Source: Vagococcus fluvialis bH819
GTDB lineage: Bacteria; Bacillota; Bacilli; Lactobacillales; Vagococcaceae
Assembly (NCBI RefSeq): GCF_900163795.1
Contig: NZ_FWFD01000015.1
Coordinates: 186,001 to 250,000, forward strand
DNA: 64,000 nucleotides
Direction of reading: 5' to 3'
Each line of letters starts with the position of its first letter. Position 1 is the stretch's first letter. The position numbers were made by a program, and so were the translations under genes. Positions 35,178-43,912 of the stretch are shown one piece after another. Under the pieces are notes generated by a model that made no database searches, was not told the origin of the DNA, and worked only from the letters and a program-made list of their open reading frames with translations.

Positions 35178-36725
35178 ATGTCTATAAAGATAAAAAAATT
35201 AAAAAAATATATTGGAGAACGCTTATTAATTGATTTACCAGAACTAACGATTAATGAACAAGCACGAATTGGAATTGTTGGTGAAAATGGTAGTGGTAAG
35301 ACAACGTTACTTAATTTAATTGCTAGGAAAGAAGAGATGGATGAAGGACAAATAATTCATTCAGACAATGTTTCGATGATTGGTCAATTTTTAGAAACTG
35401 ATGATACTAGAAGTGGTGGTGAACAAACCAAAGAAAAAATCAGAAAAGCCGTTCACCACACGGCTGATATTTTACTGGCTGATGAACCAACGAATCATCT
35501 AGATCAAAAGGGTCGTGATTATTTAATTAAGGAACTGAAATATTTTAAGGGATGTCTATTAATCGTTTCTCACGATCGTGAATTTTTAAATCAAATGTGT
35601 GAAGAAATACTTGAGCTTGATGGTGGGATTGTACGTCACTATAGTGGTAATTATGATGACTATCTCTATCAAAAAGAAATAGAAGAAAAAGAGTACCAAA
35701 AAAAATATCAAAATTATGTTAGAGAAAAAGAGCGATTAACTGATTCAATGCAACAGTTACACGATAAAAGTACAGGAATAAAAAAAGCACCAAAAAGAAT
35801 GGGAAACTCAGAAGCTCGTCTCCACAAGAGGGGGAAAGGACAAGCTGCTAAAAAAGCATTATCAAAACAGGCCCTAACGATTGAAACAAGATTAGAAAAG
35901 CTAGAAGTGGTGGATAAACCATGGAAGAAAAAAGAATTATCGTTACCCTTTTCTGAAGGGCAAAAAATACATAAAAAAATAGTGATTGAAGCAGAAAAAT
36001 TTGATTTGAAAATAGAAGACAAAGAGCTGTTGCTTCAATCAGATTTTAAAATTAAAACAGGTGAAAGAACCGCTTTAGTTGGCCATAATGGAAGTGGAAA
36101 AACAACCCTATTGAAAACAGTTTTAGCTCATGATAAATCTTTAAAAATAGCTAAAAAAGCTGATTTTGCTTATTTTAGTCAGAGTTTAAATCAACTAGCA
36201 GATAATAAAAGTATCATTGATAATGTTCAAATAACATCAAATTATGAGGAACAAGTAGCAAGAGATTTATTAGCTCATCTTTTATTTAGAGGAACAGCGA
36301 TTAATAAAAAGGTTTCCGTACTAAGCGGTGGTGAGCGAACAAAAGTGGCAATTGCTAAGATGATATTAGGAAAAAGTAATGTACTAATCTTAGATGAACC
36401 TACCAATCACTTGGATATAAAATCTTTAAAAGTATTAGAAGAAGCACTGAGAGCCTATCAAGGAACGATCATTTTTGTCAGTCATGATCAGTATTTTGTT
36501 AATAGAGTAGCAGATACTGTTTTAGAAATAAAAAACAGAAAAATAACTAATCTAAAAGAAGTTGAAAAGACTCCAAAACAAAATTCTGAAGATGATCAAA
36601 AAATGGTTTTAGAAATGCGTAAAACAAGTTTGTTATCACAACTAGCAATTGAAAAAAATGATGAGTTGAAAGATCAATTAGATCAAGAGTTGTTAGAAAT
36701 AATGAAGCAATTGAAACTGAATTAA
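35178..36725 (+). CDS. ABC-F family ATPase 2 (Vga/VmlR-like architecture)
   Basis: A 515-residue soluble protein with two ABC domains: Walker A GENGSGKTT and GHNGSGKTT, signatures SGGEQ and LSGGE, and LADEPTNHLD and LDEPTNHLD. The first ABC domain is compact, with only about 55 residues between Walker A and signature, and the C-terminus has a charged helical extension, as in Vga, VmlR and Lmo0919-type ribosome-protection proteins. It may confer lincosamide, streptogramin A or pleuromutilin tolerance; this is inference. The SD is within a leader hairpin. Confidence 0.85.
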   Translation: MSIKIKKLKKYIGERLLIDLPELTINEQARIGIVGENGSGKTTLLNLIARKEEMDEGQIIHSDNVSMIGQFLETDDTRSGGEQTKEKIRKAVHHTADILLADEPTNHLDQKGRDYLIKELKYFKGCLLIVSHDREFLNQMCEEILELDGGIVRHYSGNYDDYLYQKEIEEKEYQKKYQNYVREKERLTDSMQQLHDKSTGIKKAPKRMGNSEARLHKRGKGQAAKKALSKQALTIETRLEKLEVVDKPWKKKELSLPFSEGQKIHKKIVIEAEKFDLKIEDKELLLQSDFKIKTGERTALVGHNGSGKTTLLKTVLAHDKSLKIAKKADFAYFSQSLNQLADNKSIIDNVQITSNYEEQVARDLLAHLLFRGTAINKKVSVLSGGERTKVAIAKMILGKSNVLILDEPTNHLDIKSLKVLEEALRAYQGTIIFVSHDQYFVNRVADTVLEIKNRKITNLKEVEKTPKQNSEDDQKMVLEMRKTSLLSQLAIEKNDELKDQLDQELLEIMKQLKLN

Positions 36726-36730
36726 TGAGT

Positions 36731-36764
36731 AGAGACTGACAAAAAAGTGTTAGTCTCTTTTTTA
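36731..36764 (+). terminator. Terminator after ABC-F 2
   Basis: AGAGACTGAC pairs with GTTAGTCTCT (36731-36740, 36749-36758; one G-U), followed by TTTTT. Confidence 0.88.
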
Positions 36765-36782
36765 TCTTGTAAGATCTTCTAC

Positions 36783-36811
36783 TTTACTTTTTATAGGGTA
36801 GGGGGTATATT
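36783..36811 (+). promoter_or_regulatory. Promoter and CsoR/CstR-type operator
   Basis: TTTACT (36783-36788), 17-base spacer, TATATT (36806-36811). The stretch TATAGGGTAGGGGGTATA at 36792-36809 overlaps spacer and -10 and resembles operators of the CsoR family (ATACCC ... GGGTAT). The cstR-like gene ends the operon. Confidence 0.6.
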
Positions 36812-36839
36812 AGGCGTATCAAGTCTATGGAGGTTTACT

Positions 36840-37151
36840 ATGTTTTTATTTAAAAAAGTCCCAACTATTTCAATGGATCAATTAGAAAATAAACTGACAC
36901 AACCAATCGAATTAATAGATGTTAGGAGTCAAATGGAGTATGAAGGTGGTCACATTGCTAAGTCCAAAAATGTTCCTTTAGATCGAATCAAATCATATAA
37001 AGGAAAGATAAATAAGCCGGTGTATGTTATATGTCAATCAGGCGCAAGGAGTAAACAAGCAACAGATTATCTAATTAAAGCTGGATATGATGCGTTTAAT
37101 GTTCAGGGTGGAATGAATCAGTGGAAAAAATCAGTGAAGGTGGGAAAATAA
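36840..37151 (+). CDS. Single-domain rhodanese
   Basis: A 103-residue sulfurtransferase with the active-site loop CQSGARS (Cys65) that carries a persulfide. ATG 36840 follows GGAGG; the frame further upstream runs through the promoter. The next gene starts immediately after its stop. In CstR-controlled operons, rhodaneses clear reactive sulfur species, and the operator-like site upstream fits this. Confidence 0.9.
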   Translation: MFLFKKVPTISMDQLENKLTQPIELIDVRSQMEYEGGHIAKSKNVPLDRIKSYKGKINKPVYVICQSGARSKQATDYLIKAGYDAFNVQGGMNQWKKSVKVGK

Positions 37152-38789
37152 ATGAATCGAACAATTATTGTAGGTGGTGTGGCAGGTGGAATGTCTTGTG
37201 CCACTCGTTTAAGAAGATTAGATGAAAACAGAGAAATTATTATCATAGAAAAAGGTCCAGATGTTTCATTTGCGAACTGTGGTTTACCCTACTATGTATC
37301 AGATGAAATTGAAGATCGAAGTAAATTATTAGTTCAAACACCTCAATCTTTAAAAGCTCGATTTAATTTAGATGTTCGAGTTAAATCAGAAGTAGTGGCA
37401 ATTGATTCGGCTAGTAAAAAAATTATGGTTAAGACAGATACTGATACGTACGAATTAAGTTATGATCAATTAGTTTTATCTCCTGGAGCGAAACCTTTTA
37501 TACCACTATTGCCAGGAATGGAAACTGCTGAAAATATCTTCACGTTGAGAAACGTGCCTGATGTAGATAGAATCGTATCAGCTATTGATCAATTAAAGCC
37601 TAAAAAAGCAGCTGTGATTGGAGCTGGATTTATTGGTCTTGAAATGGCAGAAAGTTTAACTAAACGAGGAATTGAAGTTACCATTATTGAGATGGCTCCA
37701 CATGTTTTACCAACGGTTGACTCAGAGATGGCAGCATTTGCTTACCAAGAGTTAGTTAGAAACGATTTATCTGTTTTAACAAGTACAAGTGTTGTTGCAA
37801 TTGAGAATAAAGGTAAAACACTTGTTTTAGATAATGATAAAAAAATAGAAACGGAGTTAATTATCTTATCGGTAGGCGTTCGTCCAGAAAATAGTTTGGC
37901 TGAATCAGCAGGAATTGAACTAGGAATGCGTGGCGGAATTTTAGTAGATGGCTCTTATGAAACGTCTGTTAAGGATATTTATGCTGTGGGTGATGCGATT
38001 ATCGTTAAGCACCATATCACAGGCGAAGATACGATGATTGCACTTGCATCCCCTGCTAACAGACAAGGTAGACAAGTGGCGGACATTTTGGCAGGAATAG
38101 ACCGTAAAAACAGGGGAAGTTTGGGAACTGCTATTGTGAGAATTTTTGATCAATCTGTTGCTTCAACTGGATTAACCGAGCGGCAATTAAAAATGCTGAA
38201 TTATGACTTTAAGATTGTTCATGTGGAAGGGAAAAATCATGCGGGTTATTATCCAAATGCGAGCATGATTTTTCTTAAGTTACTTTTCCATCCTAAAACA
38301 GGTGAAATATACGGAGCGCAAGCAGTTGGTAAAGATGGCGTAGACAAACGAATTGATATATTAGCAACAGCTATTAAAGCGGGATTAACAGTAGAAGATT
38401 TACCAGAGTTGGAGTTCACGTATGCGCCACCTTTTGGATCAGCCAAAGATATCGTTAATATGGCTGGTTATGCAGCACTGAATATCATAGAGGGAATTAC
38501 AAATAATATTCAATTGGATGAATTAGAAAGTGCTCGTGAATTAGGAAGTTATTTAATTGATGTTCGAACTACACAAGAGTTTAAAAAGGGGAGTATTCCA
38601 GGGTTTACTAATTTGCCTTTAAATGAGTTAAGAGCTAGAATGAAAGAAATACCAAAGGATAAAGAAATTATATTGAGTTGCCATAGTGGTCAGAGAAGTT
38701 ACATAGCTTCTAGAATGCTTACACAAAATGGTTATCAAGTTAAAAATTTAGACGGTTCACATTTGCTTTATGAAGCTAATAACAGCTAA
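37152..38789 (+). CDS. CoA-disulfide/persulfide reductase with C-terminal rhodanese domain
   Basis: A 545-residue flavoprotein: N-terminal FAD motif VGGVAGG, redox Cys43 in SFANCGLPYY, an NAD(P)H domain (GAGFIGLEMAE), the dimerisation domain, and a rhodanese domain from about residue 455 with SCHSGQRS. This CoADR-RHD fusion reduces CoA disulfide and CoA persulfides. It is joined without a gap to the single-domain rhodanese and followed by the cstR-like regulator. Confidence 0.92.
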   Translation: MNRTIIVGGVAGGMSCATRLRRLDENREIIIIEKGPDVSFANCGLPYYVSDEIEDRSKLLVQTPQSLKARFNLDVRVKSEVVAIDSASKKIMVKTDTDTYELSYDQLVLSPGAKPFIPLLPGMETAENIFTLRNVPDVDRIVSAIDQLKPKKAAVIGAGFIGLEMAESLTKRGIEVTIIEMAPHVLPTVDSEMAAFAYQELVRNDLSVLTSTSVVAIENKGKTLVLDNDKKIETELIILSVGVRPENSLAESAGIELGMRGGILVDGSYETSVKDIYAVGDAIIVKHHITGEDTMIALASPANRQGRQVADILAGIDRKNRGSLGTAIVRIFDQSVASTGLTERQLKMLNYDFKIVHVEGKNHAGYYPNASMIFLKLLFHPKTGEIYGAQAVGKDGVDKRIDILATAIKAGLTVEDLPELEFTYAPPFGSAKDIVNMAGYAALNIIEGITNNIQLDELESARELGSYLIDVRTTQEFKKGSIPGFTNLPLNELRARMKEIPKDKEIILSCHSGQRSYIASRMLTQNGYQVKNLDGSHLLYEANNS

Positions 38790-38822
38790 AATAAAGGGGA
38801 GAAGTTTTTAGGAGGAAAGACA

Positions 38823-39080
38823 ATGACTGATGGGAATGAAACAAGAAAAAAAATAAAAAATCGTTTAAAAAGAAGTGAAGGCCAAATTAGAGGTGTCATT
38901 AATATGGTAGAAGAGGAACAACCATGTCGTGATATTGTCATTCAGCTATCTGCTATTCGTTCTAGTATTGACCGTGCGATTGGAGTTATTGTTGCTGAAA
39001 ATTTAAAAGATTGCTTAACTGCTGAAGATTTAACCGATGAAAAATTACAAGAAGCAATTGATTTAGTGGTGAAGAAATAA
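38823..39080 (+). CDS. cstR: CstR-like persulfide-sensing repressor
   Basis: An 85-residue all-helical CsoR/FrmR-family repressor. It has two cysteines, Cys35 and Cys64, 29 apart as in staphylococcal CstR (Cys31, Cys60), and lacks the histidine of the copper-binding Cys-His-Cys set, having SSIDRAIG instead. Reactive sulfur should link the cysteines and release the operator. AGGAGG precedes the ATG. It probably represses its own operon. Confidence 0.88.
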   Translation: MTDGNETRKKIKNRLKRSEGQIRGVINMVEEEQPCRDIVIQLSAIRSSIDRAIGVIVAENLKDCLTAEDLTDEKLQEAIDLVVKK

Positions 39081-39087
39081 GAAGAGG

Positions 39088-39130
39088 CTCTTAAAGGATG
39101 GAACATAAAAATCTTTTAAGAGTTTTTTTA
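39088..39130 (+). terminator. Terminator of the persulfide operon
   Basis: CTCTTAAAGGAT pairs with ATCTTTTAAGAG (39088-39099, 39111-39122; one G-U), then seven T. Confidence 0.85.
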
Positions 39131-39140
39131 CTTTGCAATC

Positions 39141-39677
39141 TTAAATTGATTGGGTTATAAAGTGGCTTACTATTTCTATTTGTTCTTTTGTAGAAAGGGT
39201 ACCATCGATAATTGAATCAACAGAGTCACTAATAAAAAGTTCATGATTTAAAAATAGGGGTCTTGCAAAAGAAAGATAAGTCTCTGCCCACTCTTGCATA
39301 TCGAGCCCATTTTTAGAATTGAAATCTCTTAAAATTTTTCTAGCAAAGCATATATCAAGAGGTGTTTTGATGTAAAATGTGAAATCAATAAATGGAGCTA
39401 ATTCTTTATGTCGATACCCAAAAGGAAAATCAATAAAAATATAATGGTTGAGAAAAAGTTCGGTTTTTAAATCAATGATTAAAGCAGAGATATCATATTG
39501 GTTTACGGCAACTTCTATAGGTGTATCAATTGAAGGAGCATTAATCAATTGGTCAATGTTATAATTATCAAATTCAATAGTGATACTTTGTTTAAAAAAT
39601 TTACTCAAAGCTTTTGTTAAAGTGGTTTTACCACTACCCATCACACCGCTTATTACTATTACTTGTGCTTGTTCCAT
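39141..39677 (-). CDS. P-loop nucleoside-kinase-like protein
   Basis: A 178-residue P-loop protein with Walker A GVMGSGKTT, an acidic DFPFGY-type element and an arginine-containing lid region (FARKILRDF). It resembles uridine-kinase or AAA-type small-molecule kinases; substrate is unknown. AAAGGA lies upstream of the ATG. The adjacent deoC suggests but does not prove a nucleoside role. Confidence 0.7.
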   Translation of the reverse strand: MEQAQVIVISGVMGSGKTTLTKALSKFFKQSITIEFDNYNIDQLINAPSIDTPIEVAVNQYDISALIIDLKTELFLNHYIFIDFPFGYRHKELAPFIDFTFYIKTPLDICFARKILRDFNSKNGLDMQEWAETYLSFARPLFLNHELFISDSVDSIIDGTLSTKEQIEIVSHFITQSI

Positions 39678-39796
39678 ATAGTCAATCCTTTCATAAAAAT
39701 AAAAAAGAACCTGACTGGAAATATCAAATTGATCTTTTGTCAGACTCTTTCTATTTTGCTTATAATTTTTAATGATTAGGGTTCAAAGGAGAGTTC

Positions 39797-40069
39797 CTCC
39801 AGTTACTCAGAGCAAAACGATTGCCTGTTTAAGTCAGGGTTCAAAAGACAACTCCTACGACAACTTCAGAACCGATAATCAATTCAAAAAGCACGAATTA
39901 CTTCTCAATTCTTCCAGTTACTTGGAGCTAAGCGTCTTTTTCACCACTTTATGTAGTCAGGAATAAAAAATCTGCTCCTTCGATAACTTCACTAAATACA
40001 ATCAATCCAAAAAGCGGATTGTTTGATATTACCTCCAGTTACTTGGAGCAAAACGATTTTTTATTCACC
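39797..40069 (+). repeat. Dispersed intergenic repeat, tandem copies B
   Basis: At least two units in tandem. CCAGTTACT(Y)(R)GAGC cores lie at about 39800, 39912 and 40034, each followed by AARCGATT/AGCGTC. Between them are CTCC(T/A)(T/A)CGAYAACTTCA and AATCAATYCAAAAAGC. Positions 39909-40069 align with copy A. No gene is visible in 39678-40073. Confidence 0.75.
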
Positions 40070-40073
40070 CTGT

Positions 40074-40745
40074 TTAATATCCTTTTGTTTCTGTTTTTTC
40101 GGTTGGGTTAACTAGGCTTAGACCTGAGCTAGTTCCTAAGCGGTCAGCGCCTAATTCGATCATTTTGGTAGCATCTTCAACTGAACGAACGCCACCAGAA
40201 GCTTTAACTAATGCTTTGTCTCCTACAGTGTCTTTCATTAATTTTACTGCTTCAAAAGTTGCACCATTTGTTGAGAATCCAGTTGATGTTTTAACAAATT
40301 CAGCTTTTGCAGCCACAACTAATTCTGATGCTTTGATGATCTCTTCGTCTGTTAAAAGACATGTTTCAATGATGACTTTTACAAGTGTTGTTGGGTGAGC
40401 TGCTTCAACAACAGCTTCAATATCTGATTGAACAAATTCATAATTTTTAGCTTTTAATTCACCGATATTAATGACCATATCGACTTCATCAGCACCGTTA
40501 TAAATAGCATCTTTTGTTTCAAATACTTTTGTTTCAGTCGTATTTGCTCCTAAAGGGAAACCAATAACTGTACAAACTTTAGCTTTTGCATCTTTTAATA
40601 ATTCACTAGAAAATTTAACCCAGAAAGGATTAACACAGACAGATGCGAAATCATGCTCCGCTGCTTCCTCGCATAATTGTTTAATTTGTTCTCTTGTTGC
40701 ATCAGGTTTTAAGAGTGTGTGGTCAACATATTTTGCTAATTCCAT
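40074..40745 (-). CDS. deoC: Deoxyribose-phosphate aldolase
   Basis: Cleaves 2-deoxyribose-5-phosphate to glyceraldehyde-3-phosphate and acetaldehyde in deoxynucleoside catabolism. The 223-residue TIM barrel shows the Schiff-base lysine in FVKTSTGFS, a second lysine in VKASGGVR and [11 protein letters not shown] at the start. AGGAG precedes the ATG. No deo kinase, mutase or phosphorylase is adjacent. The acetaldehyde produced is a possible substrate for the ald at 6122. Confidence 0.95.
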   Translation of the reverse strand: MELAKYVDHTLLKPDATREQIKQLCEEAAEHDFASVCVNPFWVKFSSELLKDAKAKVCTVIGFPLGANTTETKVFETKDAIYNGADEVDMVINIGELKAKNYEFVQSDIEAVVEAAHPTTLVKVIIETCLLTDEEIIKASELVVAAKAEFVKTSTGFSTNGATFEAVKLMKDTVGDKALVKASGGVRSVEDATKMIELGADRLGTSSGLSLVNPTEKTETKGY

Positions 40746-40774
40746 TAATAAAAAACTCCTTTTATATAAGTATT

Positions 40775-40788
40775 TGTAAACGCTAAAC
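40775..40788. promoter_or_regulatory. Candidate cre (CcpA) site before deoC
   Basis: TGTAAACGCTAAAC, 30 bases upstream of deoC; on the minus strand 12 of 14 cre positions match. Confidence 0.45.
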
Positions 40789-40874
40789 TACTTCTTTATT
40801 CTATCATTAATTTAATTTCTTTTTAAGTATATTTTACTAAAAAAAGATTAAATCATTCTTTTATTAAAATTTCA

Positions 40875-40903
40875 TTGACACGTTCTCATTAATTTGTTAG
40901 ACT
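40875..40903 (+). promoter_or_regulatory. Promoter of the met T-box operon
   Basis: TTGACA at 40875-40880, 17-base spacer ending TGT, TAGACT at 40898-40903. Initiation near 40910. Confidence 0.75.
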
Positions 40904-40909
40904 TGCTTC

Positions 40910-41185
40910 AATATATAAAAGCGTTGAGAAGAAGAGTACATTTTTGGACAGTTTTAAGAGACCTCGGATGGTGAGAAAGAGGAGCTACGAAGAAAATGGA
41001 AGATGGTCTTTGAGCATAAAAAAGCGAGCTACTTAGTTAACTTTTTTCGGGAGTTCCCGTTATTGGACAACAGTATTCAAAGAATTTTCTTGCGTACTGG
41101 GTAAGGTCATTGTTGTGAAATGATGACAAACTAAAGGTGGTAACACGAAATGCTTTCGTCCTTTGTTTACTTTTTATAAAAGTAG
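40910..41185 (+). promoter_or_regulatory. T-box riboswitch, methionine specific
   Basis: The T-box sequence AAAGGTGGTAACACGA lies at 41133-41148; its TGGT can pair with the ACCA end of uncharged tRNA-Met. In stem I, AGTA (40935-40938) opposes GAAG (40999-41002) around the specifier loop, with CATTTT (40939-40944) pairing with AAAATG (40993-40998). The codon after GAAG is ATG at 41003-41005, giving Met. The terminator is formed by 41127-41137 with 41160-41169 followed by T-rich sequence. Confidence 0.88.
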
Positions 41186-41242
41186 ATAGAGGAGGGAAGC
41201 TTTTTTTATTTTCTAATACAATTAAAAGGAGGAGAAAAAGAT

Positions 41243-42280
41243 ATGAGCATGATTGAATTAAAAAAGGTTAATAAAATATATCAAACTAAAACCAACAGAG
41301 TAGAAGCAGTTAAGAATGTAAATTTAAGTATTGAAAAAGGTGAAATATTTGGTGTCATTGGCTTTTCAGGAGCTGGAAAGAGCTCGCTAATTAGATTACT
41401 TAATAATTTAGAAACACCAACATCAGGAGAAGTTGTGATTAATGGGAAAAATGTCAGCAACTTAAAAGGAAAAGAGCTTAGAGATTTCAGGAAAAAAATT
41501 GGGATGATTTTTCAACATTTTAATCTTCTTTGGTCAAGAACGGTAATTGATAATATTTTACTCCCACTAGAATTAAGTAATTACCCAAAGGCAAATCGTT
41601 TAAATAGAGCCCAAGAATTAGTGAGACTTGTTGGCTTAGAAGGTAAGGAAAACGCTTATCCTAGTGAGTTATCTGGTGGACAAAAACAAAGAGTTGGAAT
41701 CGCTCGTGCTTTAGCTAATGAACCGGAAATTTTACTGTGTGACGAAGCAACAAGTGCCCTTGATCCGCAAACAACAGATGAAGTACTAGATCTTTTACTA
41801 GATATCAATAAAAAATTAAATTTGACTGTTGTTTTAATCACACATGAGATGAATGTTATTCGTAAGATTTGCCACAAAGTAGCAGTCATGGAACAAGGAG
41901 AAGTCATAGAGACTGGTGAAGTTTTCTCTGTTTTTAAAAATCCCAAAAGTAGTGTCACGAAAAATTTTGTGAAGCAAGATGCTCTTGTTGATGGTGAAGA
42001 AAATGAAGAAGCGATTCAATTCTTATTGGATGCCTATCCAGATGGAATGATTGTTAAGTTATTATTTGAAGCTGAAAAAGCAAATGAAGCCGTTATTTCA
42101 AAATTAATTCAACAATACAAAATAGATGTGAATGTTCTTCAAGCCAATATTAGAAGGACGAACCAAATGTCATTTGGAACAATGTTAGTTCAACTGACGG
42201 GTGAATCTAGTATTTTAAGTGAAAGTTTAGTTTTCTTTGAAAAAAATGGGTTAGGAATTGAGGTGTTGCAATATGGATAA
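41243..42280 (+). CDS. metN: Methionine ABC transporter ATP-binding protein
   Basis: A 345-residue ABC ATPase: Walker [10 protein letters not shown], signature LSGGQKQR, Walker [12 protein letters not shown], and a C-terminal NIL/ACT-like regulatory domain (about residues 260-345) that binds methionine and inhibits transport in this family. AAGGAGGAG precedes the ATG. The Met T-box upstream supports methionine as the substrate. The stop overlaps the start of the permease gene. Confidence 0.95.
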   Translation: MSMIELKKVNKIYQTKTNRVEAVKNVNLSIEKGEIFGVIGFSGAGKSSLIRLLNNLETPTSGEVVINGKNVSNLKGKELRDFRKKIGMIFQHFNLLWSRTVIDNILLPLELSNYPKANRLNRAQELVRLVGLEGKENAYPSELSGGQKQRVGIARALANEPEILLCDEATSALDPQTTDEVLDLLLDINKKLNLTVVLITHEMNVIRKICHKVAVMEQGEVIETGEVFSVFKNPKSSVTKNFVKQDALVDGEENEEAIQFLLDAYPDGMIVKLLFEAEKANEAVISKLIQQYKIDVNVLQANIRRTNQMSFGTMLVQLTGESSILSESLVFFEKNGLGIEVLQYG

Positions 42281-43826
42281 AGGATTTATAGAAACTTATT
42301 TTAATTTTTCGAATATTAAAGTGGATGCTTTTGTTGAAGCGACTAAAGAAACACTATACATGACGCTAGTTTCAATGTTTTTCGTTCTTATTTTAGGAAT
42401 ATTAGTTGGATTGATGCTTTTCTATTTTGAAAAAAATGACAAACCAATTTTTAAATTTGGTTATAATATCGTATCTATTATTAGTAATACCTTTAGATCA
42501 GTGCCTTTTATAATTTTGATGATTTTACTTTTTCCAGTGGTCAAGGCACTAATAGGAACAATGTTAGGACCAAGTGCAGCAGTTCCAGCACTTGTTTTAT
42601 CAGCAGCGCCATTTTACGCGCGCCTTGTTGATATTGCCTTTCGTGAAGTGGATAAGGGTGTTTTAGAGGCAAGTGAAGCAATGGGAGCTAACAAGTTTCA
42701 AATTATTTTTAAAGTGTTGATTCCAGAAAGTTTACCGGCACTTATTTCTGGTGTTACCGTAACCTCAATTACCATGATTGGTTTTACAGCAATGGCAGGA
42801 GCTGTTGGTGCAGGGGGATTAGGAACCCTTGCTTATCAGGCGGGATTTATGGGGAATGATTATTCGATTATTATGCTGTCAACGCTATTAATCTTATTAA
42901 TTGTTTTTATCATTCAATGGTTAGGTGATATTTTAGTTAAACTAGTTGATAAACGAGATAGCTCAACCAGTACCATTAGTAAGAAAAAAATTGGGCTAGG
43001 ATTTGGTTTGATTGTTGCGGCAATTATTGGTTTATCTTTAGTTGTTGGTGGCCAAAGCGGACCAAATCAAAAAGTTATAAAAACTAAAAATGCTACCAAC
43101 AAAATTATTGTAGGCGCATCTGCAACACCACATGCTGAGATATTAGAACAAGCAAAACCTTTACTTAAAGAAAAAGGCTATGATTTAGAAATTAAAGTCT
43201 TTCAAGATTTTGTTTTACCTAATAAAGCTTTAGCAGAAAAAGAATTAGATGCTAATTATTTCCAACATATTCCTTATTTGGATAAAGAGATTAAAGATAA
43301 ACACTATGATTTTGTTAATGCGGGGGCCATTCATTTAGAAAAAATGGCTTTCTATTCCAAATCAGTTAAAAAAGTTAGTGAAGTTAAAGACGGTGCAACT
43401 ATTTTAGTAAGTAACTCGCAAACTGATTGGGGACGCGTGATTACAATGCTCCAAGATGCTGGACTAGTCAAAGTCAAAGAAGGAACAAACTTAGTTGAAG
43501 CAACGTTTGATGATATTGCAGAAAATCCTAAAAATTTGAAATTCAAGTATGACATTGATCCGGCAATTATGACAACGACTTATGAGAATAATGAAGGAGA
43601 TTTAATTGCTATTAATGCAAACTTCGCAGAAAACATAGGTTTAAACCCAGAAAAAGACGGGGTGATTGTAGAAGGCGATAACTCACCATATGCCAACGTT
43701 ATCGCAGCAAGAACAGAAGATAAAGATAGTGAAAAAATCAAAACACTAGTCGAAGTACTCCATTCAGACGAAATTAAAGCCTTCATCAAAGAAAAATGGA
43801 ACGGAACTATATCGGTAGTGGATTAA
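42273..43826 (+). CDS. MetI-MetQ fusion: methionine permease with C-terminal substrate-binding domain
   Basis: A 517-residue fusion. Residues 1-227 are a MetI-type permease with five membrane segments and the EAA loop [16 protein letters not shown] further membrane helix (about 240-260) precedes a MetQ/NlpA-type binding domain (about 275-517). Normally MetQ is a separate lipoprotein; here no lipobox is present and the binding domain should be displayed outside by the extra helix. ATG 42273 follows GAGGTG and overlaps the end of metN by eight bases. Confidence 0.9.
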   Translation: MDKGFIETYFNFSNIKVDAFVEATKETLYMTLVSMFFVLILGILVGLMLFYFEKNDKPIFKFGYNIVSIISNTFRSVPFIILMILLFPVVKALIGTMLGPSAAVPALVLSAAPFYARLVDIAFREVDKGVLEASEAMGANKFQIIFKVLIPESLPALISGVTVTSITMIGFTAMAGAVGAGGLGTLAYQAGFMGNDYSIIMLSTLLILLIVFIIQWLGDILVKLVDKRDSSTSTISKKKIGLGFGLIVAAIIGLSLVVGGQSGPNQKVIKTKNATNKIIVGASATPHAEILEQAKPLLKEKGYDLEIKVFQDFVLPNKALAEKELDANYFQHIPYLDKEIKDKHYDFVNAGAIHLEKMAFYSKSVKKVSEVKDGATILVSNSQTDWGRVITMLQDAGLVKVKEGTNLVEATFDDIAENPKNLKFKYDIDPAIMTTTYENNEGDLIAINANFAENIGLNPEKDGVIVEGDNSPYANVIAARTEDKDSEKIKTLVEVLHSDEIKAFIKEKWNGTISVVD

Positions 43827-43861
43827 TAAAGGGTGTCTAGGAAGCGTTTAGCTCCGAATTA

Positions 43862-43912
43862 AAACCGACGTATGATCTAAGTCAAAAACTTAAATCATAC
43901 GTCGGTTATTTT
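43862..43912. terminator. Bidirectional terminator between metIQ and dtpT-like gene
   Basis: Long stem: AACCGACGTATGAT-CTAAG (43862-43880) with CTTAAATCATACGTCGGTT (43888-43906), then TATTTTTTA. It sits between converging genes. Confidence 0.9.

Noticed and set aside
39772-39966. 64-codon open frame between the kinase and deoC
   Set aside because: It lies wholly in the dispersed repeat, has no ribosome binding site, and the frame is not kept in the other repeat copies.
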